Positions 39,950-51,489 are shown, counted from the stretch's first letter. The stretch is DNA of 64,000 nt from Symbiodinium natans (GCA_905221605.1 CAJNDS010002349.1:186001-250000), one strand, 5' to 3'. Numbers and translations: made by a program. The notes: generated by a model not told the origin, from the sequence alone.

Positions 39950-40715
39950 TTGCGATTTGATTCTTTGGAAGGAAGCTTGAACCCAAACTCTTAGGGACCA
40001 GGGCTTGCGATTTGGCTATTTGGAGGAAAATTTGGGCCCAAAATCTTAGGGACCAGGGCTTGCGATTTGGCTCTTTGGAGGAAAACTTGAACCCAAAATC
40101 TTAGGGACCAGGGCTTGCGATTTGACTCTTTGGAAGAAAGCTTGGGCCCAAACTCTTAGGGACCAGGCCTTGCGATTTGACTCTTTGGAAGAAAGCTTGA
40201 ACCCAAACTCTTAGGGACCAGGGCTTGCGATTTGGCTCTTTGGGGGAAAACTTGAGCCCAAACTCTTAGGGACCAGGGCTTGCGATTTGGCTCTTTGGTG
40301 GAAAACTTGAGCCCAAAATCTTGGGGACCAGGGCTTGCGATCTGGCTGTTTGGCGCAAAAAACGACCCCACAATCTTAGGGACCAGAGCTTGCGATTTGG
40401 CTTTTTGGAGCAAAACTTGAGCCCAAAATCTTAGGGACCAGGGCTTGCGATTTGGCTCTTTGGAGGAACACAACATTTTAGGGACCAGGGCTTGCGATTT
40501 AGCTCTTTGGAGCAAAAAATGACCGCACAATCTTAGGGACCAGGGCTTGCGATTTGGCGATTGGAGCAAAACTGGAAGCCAAAATCTTGGGGACCAGGGC
40601 TTGCGATTTGGCTGTTTGGAGCAAAATATGATCCCACAATCTTAGGGACCAGGGCTTGCGATTACAAAGATGACCCGACAATCTTAGGACCAGGGCTTGC
40701 GATTTGGCTGTTTGA
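39950..40715. repeat. Tandem array, GGGACCAGGGCTTGCGATTT unit
   Basis: About 13 units of roughly 55-60 bp share TTAGGGACCAGGGCTTGCGA, TTTGGCTCTTTGGAGG and AAACTTGAGCCCAAAATC. The core GCTTGCGATTTG is shared with the arrays on either side. Translated frames such as KSQALVPKI are artefacts. Confidence 0.9.
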
Positions 40716-40729
40716 ATGCAGCAGAAAAA

Positions 40730-41035
40730 TTAAGGCGGACACTGCTTGCGATTTATGAGTTTGGAGAAGGCTGTTTCGACACGGGGACACTGCTTGCGAC
40801 TTGTGATTTTAGTGCACATTCCTTCAGCAAAAAAACGATGGGGGACACTGCTTGCGATTTGTGATTTGGGATCTCTGCTCTCAACAACAACTCATGGGGA
40901 CATGGGAACACACTGCTTGCGATTTGTGATTTTGGATCTTTGCGCGCAACAACAACGCATGGGGACACTGCTTGCGATTTGTGATTCTGGTACATATTCT
41001 TTTAGCAAAAAACTTTTTGGAACACTGCTTTTCTC
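40730..41035. repeat. Tandem array, continuation of the 38-kb family
   Basis: About five units of the same family as 38080-38935, ending in CTGCTTTTCTCTCGTGATTT. Confidence 0.85.
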
Positions 41036-41084
41036 TCGTGATTTTAGGAGATGACGACGGAAGACAATGTCAATATGACAATAA

Positions 41085-41310
41085 GATGATAAGTGAAGGT
41101 GATAAGAAGATGGTAAGAAGATGATAAGAAGATGAGAAGAAGATGATAAGAAACACGACAAAAATGATGATGGGAAGACATGATGGGAGAGATAATGTGA
41201 AAGATGATAAGAAGATGACAACAAGATGATAAGAAAGATGATAAAAAAGAGATGATGGGAGAGATGATACATGATGATAAAAGATGATAAGAAGATGATA
41301 GGGTAGAGCA
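41085..41310. repeat. GATGATAAGAA simple repeat
   Basis: Degenerate AAGATGATAAGAAGATGA repeats, purine-rich on the plus strand. Confidence 0.9.
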
Positions 41311-41385
41311 GCTGAGTAATGTGTGGAAGGGCGTGTGAAAGGGGGTTGGGGAAGTAGGCATGGTGAGGGGGAGCAAAGGGGGTTG

Positions 41386-41429
41386 GGGGGGGGGGGGGGG
41401 GGGCCCCCCACCCACCCCCCCCCCCCCCT
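41386..41429. repeat. Abutting G and C runs
   Basis: A run of G is followed directly by a run of C, together forming a near-perfect GC palindrome. Confidence 0.85.
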
Positions 41430-41499
41430 TTTTCAGGAAGGGGGTGGGGGCGGAGGGGTGGAGGGAAGGCGGAGTGGGGTGGTGACTGGTCTGGAAGGT

Positions 41500-42830
41500 T
41501 CCCGGAATTAAATTTTTGTAAATGATTTAAATTATGTAAAATATTTAAGAGGGGTCAATTAAACAATTTAAATACTTTAAATCATTTGAATAATTTTGCT
41601 GATTTAAACTACACAAATTATTCAATAGGGTCCAATTAAATTATTCAAGAGGGGTCAATAAAACAATCTACATCATTTAAATAACTTGAATAAATTTGTT
41701 TATTTAAACTATATAAATTATTCAATAGGGGCCAATTAAATCAGTTAAAGAATTTTGTTTATATAAATATTTTAAATTATGTAAAATATTCAATAGGGGC
41801 CAATTAAATAAGTTTAATAATGTTCTGAATTACACAATTTGAATAAATATAATTGGTGGAACCTCACAGACCAGCCAGACAGAGAAAACAAATACATCAT
41901 TTAAATTCGACAGCTCAAGTAAATAAATTAACTAGACTCCGGGATTTACATTGTTTAATTGTTTTGCTGGCTGGTCTGGAAGGTTCCCGCAATTAAATAT
42001 ATTTTGTTCATTTAAAAATTTTAAAGTACATAAATTATTGAATAGGGGTCAATTAAATGCTTTGAATAATTACAAAATTTGTTGATTTCAATTTTTTAAA
42101 TAGTTTAATGGGGGCCAATTAAGTACTTTAAATAACTTAAATAATTTAGATAATTTAAATACATTTAATTGGTGGAACCTCCCTGACCAGCCAGAAAGAA
42201 AAAACAATTACACAATTTAAATCCGACAGCTCAATTAAATAATTTAATGAGACTCCGGGATTTAAATTGTTTAATTGTTTTGCTGGTCTGGAAGGTTCCT
42301 GCAATTAAATGTATTCAAATTATGTATATTATTTAAATTATTTACTAGGGTTAAATACTTTAAGAAATTTAAATAATTTTGTTTATTTATATTATTTGAA
42401 TGATTTAAATTATTGGGGGTCAATTAAATCGATTTAGTAATTTAAATGATTTTGCTTTTTTTCAATTATTCAATAGGGGCCACATCAATTGAAAAAAAAA
42501 CTAAACAATTAAAATACTTACATAATTTAGATCTATTTATTGGTGGAACCTTCCAGACCAGCCAGAGAAAACAATTAACAAATGTAAATCCGACAGCCCA
42601 ACTAAATAATTTAATTCGACTCCGGGATTAAAATTATTTAGTTGAATCTAATCAAATAATTTAAATAATTTAAATATTTTAAATAGTTTAAATAATTTAC
42701 ATAATTCAAATAATTAAAAAATTTAAATCATGCAAATAATGTGAATAATTTAAATATTTTAAATAATTTACATAACTTAAATAATCTAATTTTCTTTTCA
42801 CTTATTAAAACAAGAGAAGGAGCTAAATAG
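41500..42830. repeat. AT-rich repeats with inverted CTGGTCTGGAAGGTTCC motifs
   Basis: ATTTAAATAATTTAAA-type sequence is punctuated by GCTGGTCTGGAAGGTTCC (41487, 41968 and 42284) and its complement GGTGGAACCTCCCTGACCAGCC (41857, 42172 and 42542). The blocks GACTCCGGGATTTAAATTG and CGACAGCTCAATTAAATAA recur in a fixed order. No gene is present. Confidence 0.8.
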
Positions 42831-42885
42831 ACCCGAAAGGTTGCTCTCTCTCTCTCTCTCTCACATATATATATATATATACTAT

Positions 42886-42931
42886 ATCCGCCGACCCCAA
42901 GCGGCAGCGGGGCGGCGTCAGTGAAGACCCA
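42886..42931 (-). repeat. Short dispersed element R1, copy 2
   Basis: Same element as 23652-23697. The minus-strand reading is WVFTDAAPLPLGVGGYS. It directly follows CT and TA microsatellites. Confidence 0.75.
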
Positions 42932-42954
42932 TAGTGTTTTCTTCACTTTTTACC

Positions 42955-43080
42955 GTCTACCCTAACCCATCCTCTCCACCCCCCTACCCCCCCTCCTACC
43001 CACCCCCCTCCTACCCCCCTTCCCCCCCCCCTACCCCACCCAACCCCATCCCTACCCATACCCTGCCCGCTTTAGAGAGG
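42955..43080. repeat. C-rich simple sequence
   Basis: CCCCCTACC and CCACCCC units. No coding potential is inferred. Confidence 0.85.
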
Positions 43081-43299
43081 TTGCCCGCCCTCACCTCTCA
43101 AGGCGAGGTCACTCAGTGAAGCTAGGCGAGGCAGCATGCCGAAACATGCCTAGCCTCAGGCCCAAACAGTCCTCCACCTCACCTTGCACAAAGCAGCGCC
43201 TCTCAATTTGGTAGCTTTAGCGCGGGGCCCACGCGTCGGCGGCACTCCGGGCACGCCCGTGGTCCGACGCTGTTAGGCGCCAGCTTTAGCTACCCCGGG

Positions 43300-43600
43300 G
43301 CGCCGACCCGGTTGGCTCGCCAACATCCGGCTCCAAATTCGGCTTCCGAAGGGCATCACCTTTTGGGTACATTTTGTATCACGAAAAACGCGCTTTGCCC
43401 ACCGAAATTGGGCTCCTGGACGCATTTTTTGGGTGCCTTACGGGACCCCGGAGAGCATCATCGACTCGATTTTATTACTTTTGCCGAACACGCGTTGTTG
43501 ATTTTTTTTGGAGGGCATCGGCCACCCCAAAAGACCCCCAGAAGAGCGCGCATCATGAGCATCAGCGGGTTGGGTCTCGGCTTTCATGCGGCTGAGAGCT
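43300..43600. repeat. Dispersed repeat ending in GCATCATGAGCATCAGCGG
   Basis: A GC-balanced unit with GAAGGGCATCACC, GGAGAGCATCATCGACTC, GGAGGGCATCGGCC and finally GCGCATCATGAGCATCAGCG. It shares the last motif with 23868-23990. The -GGCATC- spacing suggests an old internal repeat. Confidence 0.5.
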
Positions 43601-43721
43601 TGGAAACGCAGAAAACACTGTAAATAACCGTGGTTTTCGTGCTGTTACGGACATTTCCGTTTTGAGGCCGGCACATGCCCCCATAAGCCACGCATGCTTG
43701 TCTGCGTGCGCGCGCCCGGTC

Positions 43722-43864
43722 TTGTTATTGTTCTTGTTCTTGTTCTTGTTCTTCTTATTATTGTTCTTGTTCTTCTTATTATTGTTCTTGTTCTTCTTAT
43801 TTTTGTTCTTGTTCTTGTTCTTGTTCTTCTTATTATTGTTCTTGTTCTTGTTCTTGTTCTTCTT

Positions 43865-43895
<31 letters not shown>

Positions 43896-44316
43896 TTCTT
43901 GTTGTTCTTGTTGTTCTTGTTGTTCTTGTTGTTCTTGTTGTTCTTGTTCGTCTTGTTCGTCTTGTTCTTCTTGTTCTTCTGGTTCTTCTTGTTCTTCTTT
44001 TTCTTCTTTTTTCTTCTTTTTCTTCTTTTTCTTCTTGTTCTTCTTGTTCTTCTTGTTCTTCTTGTTCTTCTTGTTCTTCTTGTTCTTCTTGTTCTTCTTG
44101 TTCTTCTTGTTCTTCTTGTTCTTCTCGTTCTTCTCGTTCTTCTCGTTCTTCTCGTTCTTCTCGTTCTTCTTGTTCTTCTTGTTCTTCTTGTTCTTCTTGT
44201 TCTTCTTGTTCTTCTTGTTCTTCTTGTTCTTGCTGTTCTTGCTGTTCTTGCTGTTCTTGTTGTTCTTGTTGTTATTGTTGTTCTTGTTGTTCTTGTTGTT
44301 GTTGTTGTTGTCGTCG

Positions 44317-44359
<43 letters not shown>

Positions 44360-44505
44360 CGGTGTCGTTGTCGGTGTCGTTGTCGTTGTCGGTGTCGTTG
44401 TCGGTGTCGTTGTCGTTGTCGGTGTCGTTGTCGTTGTCGGTGTCGGTGTCGCTGTCGCTGTCGCGGTCGCTGTCGCTGTCCCTGTCCCTGTCGCTGTCGT
44501 TGTGG

Positions 44506-44587
<82 letters not shown>

Positions 44588-44590
44588 GTT
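43722..44590. repeat. Very long TTG/TTC/TCG-type microsatellite
   Basis: About 870 bp of graded simple repeats: TTGTTC and TTATTA first, then long TTCTTG runs with a TTCTCG patch, then TTG, TGTCGT and TGTCGC blocks, and finally TTG again. The long leucine, valine and cysteine ORFs across it are artefacts. Confidence 0.95.
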
Positions 44591-44908
44591 TGTTGTTGTG
44601 GCTGCTCCGCCCGGGTCGTGCCCGGCTGTGGGCGACAGCCCCTTTAGATAACTAGTACAGAATACCTTCGTATGTACTTCTTGGACTATGACTACAATCG
44701 ACTTTACTCAGCATACTTGAGAAGTGGCATCGGGAGCAGGAGCCTCACGTGTTGCATTGCGTTCCCCACACTTCACTCGCGTCCGCTCAGCTTTAGGGGG
44801 CGGTTGTGGAGATGCAAAGTAGAGGGCTGGACGAGACGAATGTTGAATCCGAAGAAATTCCTCTAGTGCAATTTCGCATTGATTGCAACCCTGAAGTCAT
44901 GTCGGAAC

Positions 44909-45001
44909 CTTCCCCGCCTTTGCAAACACGGCCAGGAGCAGGAACAACTCCCCTCCCCTTGGGGGCATCCTTTCAGCGCCTGCGGGCCTCCTGTCTACAT
45001 T
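44909..45001 (-). CDS. Candidate 93-nt exon
   Basis: Acceptor ACTCTGCAG and donor GTTCCG on the minus strand frame exactly 31 phase-0 codons: NVDRRPAGAERMPPRGGELF and then LLLAVFAKAGK. A plus-strand frame covers the same DNA but is less protein-like. Product unknown. Confidence 0.35.
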
Positions 45002-45650
45002 CTGCAGAGTCACCTCAAGCGGACTGGAGTGACTACAGAATGACTCAGGCGCGCATCGCCCCCCCCCCCCCCGCCCACCCAAATCTCTCGTCTCTCCGAG
45101 GACCGGGCAGCTGCTGGCTGTGGAAGCTGCAACTGCAGCTGGGTTCGAGCCGAGCGGGCACAACGGGCATTTCGGATTAAGAGAAGATCATGAACATCAA
45201 TGAACATCTACTATGTACGACGTGGCAATCCCATGAGAACTATGAGAACCCATCTTGGCCCTTTTCTTTGACTGCCTACCGTCAGCACAATGCAAGCAAG
45301 TGCAAGGGTATTCTGAACATGGAGTCTCGAATTAGAGTGCCACTGAGCCACTGAGCCACTGAGCGGCCCAGAAGAGTGCGCTGCAACGCGCTGGGCCATT
45401 AAACCCTACACACGCTCAAGCTCAGAGCGAAGGGAACTCAGCTTCGTAGGTGGTAAGGACGTACCTCCCAGCCAACTCAATTTACGAAAGAAAACCTGAG
45501 AGGTCAAACAAGCAGACAGGAAGAGAAGACGCGCTCTCCATTTTCCCCCCCACCCCCTCCCCGGCCTGGAGCCTTGAGCGGACCTGAGATTCACTTGTTG
45601 GCTGATTGCATTCTGTAAATGGTGGAGCGTTCAAACAAATTGGACTGCTT

Positions 45651-45692
45651 ATCCGCCGACCCCAGCGGTAGCAGGGCGGCGTCAGTGAAGAC
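45651..45692 (-). repeat. Short dispersed element R1, copy 3
   Basis: Same element as 42886-42931 with a slightly shorter loop. It opens the C-rich region that follows. Confidence 0.7.
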
Positions 45693-46440
45693 CCCCCACC
45701 GCCCTCACCGCCCTCACCCGCTCTCACAGCATGCTGCTCATGACACCTTGAATTGGAGTGTTTTTGCATTGTTTGGCTTCAGTGCATGCCCAAACCCCAC
45801 CACCCATCGCCCTCACCCATGACGCCTTGAATTGGACCTTTGACCCCCCCCCACCCCATCCATTCAGGTGGTTTAAAGGGTCCAGTGCATGCCCGACCAC
45901 CCCCTGACCAATCTCTAGTGTTTTAAGCATTCCAGTCCATGCCCGCCCTGACCGCCCTCACCGCTCTCACCGCTCTCATCACTCCCCCTCCCTATGCCCC
46001 CCAGTCCACCCCTCCCTGACACCAACCCTTTGCCCTCAACCCCCCACCCTCGACTCTGAAACCCCACCCCCCCCCACCCCCCCCATCCCTTCCCTCCTAG
46101 GCCCCTACCCCCTACTCCGCCCTGACAAATCTCTAGTTTGAGGGATTCCAATCCAAGCCCGCCCTAACCGCCTCCCCGCTCTCATCACTCCCCTGCCTTC
46201 CCCCATCATTACCCCCTCCCACCATCGTGCACCATCCACCGCCCCCCCGCTCTCACCGCTCTCATCGCTTCTTCATCTCTACGCCCCCCAGTCCACCCCT
46301 GCCTTCCGCCCCCAACTCCCTAATCCGACACCAACCCTCTCCGTCACCCACACCCCCCACCCCCGCCGCCCCCCTTTCCACCCCCCCCCCCCCACCCCCC
46401 CCCCCCCCCCCCCCCCGCCTGCCCGCGCTCCACCCTGCCT
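45693..46440. repeat. C-rich region with imperfect long repeats
   Basis: Segments such as AATTGGAGTGTTTTTGCATT, CAGTGCATGCCC, ACCAATCTCTAGTGTTTTAA and GCCCTCACCGCTCTCACC recur with variation, ending in long C runs (46379-46416). Translations of either strand are artefacts. Confidence 0.75.
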
Positions 46441-46449
46441 TCCGCCCCA

Positions 46450-48300
46450 ATGCGACTGTCTTGGGTCTGGGGTCGGCGGCACTGGCGGTAGCCATTAAAT
46501 ATCACTTATTTTATGTGAACCTTTACTGAATGGGGAGAGCAGGTTTGCACTCGATGTGCACTGCGCTTCTTTTAGGGGACGGACGTCTCTGTGGGAGCCA
46601 GTCGGGCCGCCTCCGTGCCACAGCCAAGTTCAAATCGTTCATTTACATGCTCCAGCGCGCATGGAGAACTCTCCGGAGCTGGGATGCCGGGCGTAGCGAT
46701 GAGGATTACGATCGTAATCCTCAGGCACACCCAGACACACCCGAAGCCACCCAAACCCACACCGAAATTCCCCATGCTTCATCACGCGATTTTGCCCCTA
46801 CACGGGTTTTGTCTTCGGCATTCGGCTCGGGCGGCGGCGGGATCATCTGCATCGCTGCCTCGCAACCGACTCCTGTCCTTGTGGTGCCCAAAAAACGAAA
46901 AGCAAAATCAAAACCAAACTGGGGCACTGCGATGCACTGGGGTACTGGATCGTTCACGCTTGGGAAGGGGGGGGCTGCCAGGGCATTCTGTTTTGCGCAG
47001 TAGCAGAACGCAAGGCTTCCGGGCATTGCTGGGGGTTGGCCGGGACTGGCCTTGGCTGACAGCACGCAGATGCAAAGTGCTCTCCGGACAGTGTGAGTAC
47101 ATTACTATTGCAGTACGCTCTGAGTTCAGTGGTCAAAAAGCGGGTGCAGCCCGAGTGCCTCGTCCTGCTTGGCCTCTGCCACGACCGCGCCCACGTCCTT
47201 TGTTACGTGAAAGACATCATCCTAGACTCCGCTGAGCAGGATGCAGGAGTCTGGGTATCCGGGTGTCAGGCCGGCTGTGTCTCCGAAGATGCGGGCTCTC
47301 GCGGCGGCATACTCTGCCTCCTAGGAACGCTGAGTGCTTGGAGTGCTTGGAGAGGTTCCTTTCAATCCATGCCTGTCAGCCCACCTCAGCCCACAACTCT
47401 CCGCCCCTGCTCCCCCTCTGCTCTCCTTCTGCTTCAGGGTCTTAGGAGCAGGAGCCGATGCCTGGAAGCGCGAGAAAAAATGGGGCACTGTCATAAATGT
47501 CGAAAGTGTTTTTTTCGGAGGCCTTTTTTCGCACCCTCGGGGAAGTTTCTGCTCTCTCATGTTCCGCGCCTTTTCTCCGCTCTGCTCCCCTCCTTCCTCT
47601 GCCTTCGGCCGCTGCAGCAGCTTGGGTGCCTCTATGCAGAGAGCAAAACGAGGCAACAAGCTGGAGTCTATGAGATGAGAATGTACCTTGAGCCACCTCC
47701 AATTGCCAGCAGACACTCGCAACGCCAGCTGCAAATTGCTGCCAATGGCTGCAAGCCCTCAAGAGGCTCGAGCGAGGACTTTCACACTGCTCTCGCTGCT
47801 CTGCTCGTTGCTGCGTGTGTCCGGCCTGAGAAGCTAAGATGCCGGAATGATGTGACCATATTGACCTGTCACCGCTGCTAGCTCACTGACTCACAGTGCC
47901 TGGAGGACGCTGTCTGGCTGGCTCTATCAGTGAGCCAGTCGTCCATCCTGCGCAGGCCGTCAAATGCAGCCTGCAATGTGACTTAAAGCTGCTGTGCGCC
48001 TTCTTCAAAAGGCGTCGTCGAGGAGGCAACAGTAGCAAGACAATGGAGGGGGGCAATGATTCTTGTATGCTGGTCCGCCGTTCTTGGATGCGACATGCTG
48101 CATATGCTGGTTGTATGTGCTTTGGCATCAGAGGTTTGAGCTCTGTTGAGCAAAAAGGCTGTCATACGCTGACATATATATGGGATTCTCGTGCGGCTGG
48201 CCGAACAAGGCAAAAAGGGTCTAGAGTCTACAAGCAACCTCCTACGCTTGGTGCAGCTTCGGCTTTTGATGTCACCATAAACTTGGCCATTCGGCTTCAC
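46450..48300. other. Unresolved region with open frames on both strands
   Basis: Frames are open on plus (46591-47235 and 47093-47881) and minus (47321-47762). None has composition and borders good enough for a call. A minus-strand piece (RVRKKASEKNTFDIYDSAP) near 47480-47560 is the most protein-like. Confidence 0.3.
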
Positions 48301-48385
48301 GCCTGCTCCGCGGACTGTGTCAGATGCACGGTCTCAGTAACGCTGCTGTTAGGGAAACTTGAAGCTCGGCACCTCTGGCACAGCA

Positions 48386-48632
48386 CGTAACATGTCGAAT
48401 ACAACGCTTGGCACGATCGGCCTCCGTGTAGCTATAGGGCACCTGTTCACGCAACGGTTCAACGCACTCACAAGCAATGAAGCGGTCATGCAGCATGTCT
48501 TCTCGCGATAACTCAGTGGCCTTGACGCCCTGCTTGTAGGGAAACAAGCTTTCTTGGATGCTGTCGAAGGTGTCTACAATGGACTGCTTCACTGGGTAGA
48601 TGGCATACTCCTCAACGATTGCAGCTTCATGC
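48386..48632 (-). CDS. Candidate exon, unknown conserved-looking protein
   Basis: A long minus-strand open frame reads HEAAIVEEYAIYPVKQSIVD, TFDSIQESLFPYKQGVKATE, LSREDMLHDRFIACECVEPL and REQVPYSYTEADRAKR. The composition is that of a real globular protein. An acceptor AACCAGCAG near 48633 would remove the weaker upstream part. It is probably joined to the frame at 48690-48905. No family was recognised. Confidence 0.5.
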
Positions 48633-48689
48633 ACTGCTGGTTGGTACGAATCGAAGGATAGCCAGGCCTTAGTTACCCGCCAGCATGAA

Positions 48690-48905
48690 GAACAGCAGGC
48701 GATGATGGAAGTGATAATTGTGGCCTGCGTTTTCAATTTCTTTGCGCAAGGCATTCATGGAGTGATGCTTGACTAGGGCCCCAACCATACAGTCGAGAAA
48801 GGCAAAGCAGCATTTTTTGCAGCCTCCCTCCTCTTCCTTTTCTGCCACGTCTTTGCCTACAGCGAACCGACAGCAAAAAGCCTTAAAGATTTCTTTAAAG
48901 CTGGT
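48690..48905 (-). CDS. Candidate exon, cysteine-rich unknown protein
   Basis: The minus-strand frame reads TSFKEIFKAFCCRFAVGKDV, AEKEEEGGCKKCCFAFLDCM and VGALVKHHSMNALRKEIENA, then GHNYHFHHRLLFFMLAG with a possible donor GGTAAC. The alternation of cysteine and hydrophobic clusters hints at a membrane-associated protein. It precedes 48386-48632, probably in the same gene, with a very short intron between them. Confidence 0.45.
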
Positions 48906-49449
48906 CAGATGATTCCAAAAATCAAGGGCCACTCAGGGCTGTGTCAAATTTCCAAGGGCCCCACTGCCCTCTTCGTCTGCCATCACGGCACCACCAGAGC
49001 AGCACCTCTCATTTGGGGGGAAAAGACGTGTCTTTATGTACCATATGGCTTTATACTGTCGGAGTACGACTCGAGCGCTTTTGCTGCCTCGAGGCTTTCG
49101 AGGTGGCTCAGGAGGCGAGGCTAGATTAGGAATGCGGGCATACGGCCCGCTGAACATATGGCGGCGGTCGCAAAGCCGTGTGCAAACATGTCCCCCGCCC
49201 CAGTGTGAAAAAACACTCAGAACTGAAGCTTCGCCTCTTCTTCGTTCTTCTTCGATGCGGGGCGCTTTTTTCCGTAGGGCCCCCGTCTAAAGAAGGCGCG
49301 AAAAGGCTAGCTGTTTGGCTCTCTCAGCGCGACCGGCCTCGGCTTTCTGGGGTTGGGAAACGTCAGAAGCATCTTTGAGACAACTTGCATCATGATAGGG
49401 TTATAAGCAACAAACCAACAAATAAGTATGACTGGGTAACCATAAACTG

Positions 49450-49650
49450 AAACACAACGTGGGCCTGCATTTTGAAGCTATATCGAACTCATCGATGACA
49501 TGTTTTACCTTTACAAGGGGAGACGGCTCCAGAGCGGCTGTCCATGCTTGCCGCAAGGGTCTTGCATGCCACACGGATGAACCAGTAGCTTTTTTCATTG
49601 CATGCCTCTCTCTGCCACTCGACCCCGTGGGTGTTGCATGTGAATAACGA
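49450..49650 (-). CDS. Possible exon, unknown protein
   Basis: A minus-strand frame reads KKATGSSVWHARPLRQAWTA and then ALEPSPLVKVKHVIDEFDIA. Borders are not resolved. A plus-strand reading near 49930-50030 (YEEALDCCSILLSNARCQ) was also noticed and is about equally weak. Confidence 0.25.
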
Positions 49651-50380
49651 CTAGGGTGATTCCACACAATGGATGCCCAGGTCGAGAACATTGGGCAGTC
49701 TGCACTTCCGCACTATCTCATTGGACTGAAGCTGCCACTATAGAAAAGAAGGGACAGTGACTGACATTGCGTAGGGGAATACGCAGAGTAGTCTCCACGT
49801 AGAACGGTGCGGTGCGTTCCTCACACAAGCTGGGAAGCAATACAGGGCGGCCTCCTCCACAAAATTGTCTTCTCCAAGTAGGAGCAGGGGAAAGCATATG
49901 CAGGTCTATGTTAAGAAGTGATATGAGGAAGCTCTCGACTGTTGCTCTATACTGCTCTCGAATGCTCGCTGCCAGGTTCAGTCCGAGTCGCTGGAGCTGG
50001 AGCGGCGGCGCCTACCCTGCGAAGCACTGAAGCACAACGAAAAAACAAAGCAACCGGTCGGTTCATGCCTTGCCATTCTCCGCATAAAGATCCGATTCTC
50101 CCTTCTGCCAACTGAGGCAGGGGCCCCACGCCGCCCTGGCATGAGGCGCAAAGAATACAGTAAGTGTGACTGGCTTCGAACAGCGCCTCTCTGTGATTCT
50201 CTTTCTTTTTCCCTCGTTTTTTTTTTTTTTCTCTCTCTCTCTCTCTCTGTGATGTCATTCGAGGCTGCGTGGTTTCTGTAAAAAGATGCTGCGAAGGTCT
50301 GCAGTCCTCGAGCGCCGTCGTTGTGGGCCTTGAAGTGGGTCTGAGATGGGTAGCTGGGTTCTGTGGATTCTGTGGATGCT

Positions 50381-50600
50381 CTAAATTGTCAAGGCAAGGT
50401 TAGACGCTGAGCTCGGAGCGAACTGCGCCTTTCGAATCCGGGCAAGCACCACCGCTGTGGGGTCCCGCACGTCTCCGCTCAGCTCGAAGGTGTTGTTGCC
50501 GCCCGATAAGCCCATCACCTTGTGGCTTGTACCGCAGCTAGCACTGGCTTCACGTAAGTCAACTTCGGTTGGATTTGGCCATTCGGCACTCATGCGGCAC
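50381..50600 (-). CDS. Candidate exon, unknown protein
   Basis: A minus-strand frame reads TEVDLREASASCGTSHKVMG, LSGGNNTFELSGDVRDPTAV and VLARIRKAQFAPSSASNLA, then a stop near 50381. The beta-like then helical pattern is that of a folded domain. It may be the 3' exon of the gene whose exons lie at 51.2-57.2 kb. Confidence 0.4.
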
Positions 50601-50659
50601 TCATTCGGCAAGAGTTCGAGGGGCGTTGGATATTGGGCCAGCCGCTATAGAACATAAAA

Positions 50660-50761
50660 TTCGCCTCGGCTTCCTGCCGAGAAGCGTCTGGAACAAGCAG
50701 ACCCGGATCCGGTCTCCTTCCCCCTAACCCAACCCTTCCTTTATGCAGAACTTTGTGATGC

Positions 50762-50813
<52 letters not shown>

Positions 50814-50994
50814 CTCCCTCCCCCCCGGCCCCCCCCGATCGCTTCGAGCAGCAAACCGATGCCGTGGAGGCACCTGTCGGCTCCAAATCCCCTGGGACCC
50901 CCCTGAGAACCGCTCTGGGACCTTATTGGACCCTTGGACCTGCTCTGGGCCGGCCCGGCTGCCGAGGCGGCGCGCGCAAGCGTTTACAATCGTT
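50660..50994 (+). repeat. MITE-like dispersed element R2, copy 1
   Basis: Starts ATTCGCCTCGGCTTCCTGCC (with the GAGAAGCGTCTGGAACAAGC continuation) and ends CTGCCGAGGCGGCGCGCGCA plus AGCGTTTACAA. CGCCTCGGC at the start and GCCGAGGCG at the end are inverted repeats. The interior holds a 50-base C run (50763-50812). Confidence 0.8.
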
Positions 50995-51239
50995 GCAATT
51001 AGCCTGGCCCGGGCACTGGTGTTGTTGTTTATAACGGACGGCCCGGCACCTCAATTGCTGGACATGCCTTCTTTTGGCATGCTATGAGCTGTTTTGCATG
51101 GCGCATGGGAATCCTGCCTTCACAGGGCATAGGCTGGTCGAGGACCGGAATCGCTCGAAGCTAGCTTAGGAAACTAGAAGCTCGTGGTCTCAGGCTGTTA
51201 AATAGCTTGCACACAGCTTAGCAGCTAACTAAGTGGCGC

Positions 51240-51305
51240 CTTGCAGGCCAGTGAAGAGTCCAGATCTCGGAGAATCTTTTCGCATCGCTCTTCCAGCTTG
51301 TTCAC
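51240..51305 (-). CDS. Candidate 66-nt exon, coiled coil
   Basis: Acceptor TTGCCAG and donor GCGCCA frame exactly 22 phase-0 codons: VNKLEERCEKILRDLDSSLA plus CK, a heptad-like coiled coil. Another GC donor. Confidence 0.5.
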
Positions 51306-51489
51306 CTGGCAACACAATCGTGAGACATGAGCGCGACCCAATATGTTCGCCAGAGTCCCTATTGCCTTTCCACAGTAGGGAGCAGTAGATAGACCCTTTA
51401 TGACCCTTTCTTAGGAATACTCGCAGTGAGTGCAGCTCACGTGAGCTCCCTACAGCAGAAAGTCAAGACATCCAACATCCTGCGCACCG

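Noticed and set aside
38216-40760. ORFs with GDTACDL or KSQALVPKI repeats
   Set aside because: Translations of the 50-60 bp tandem arrays.
43662-44655. Three long overlapping plus-strand ORFs rich in Leu, Val, Phe, Ser or Cys
   Set aside because: They are translations of an uninterrupted microsatellite in each frame.
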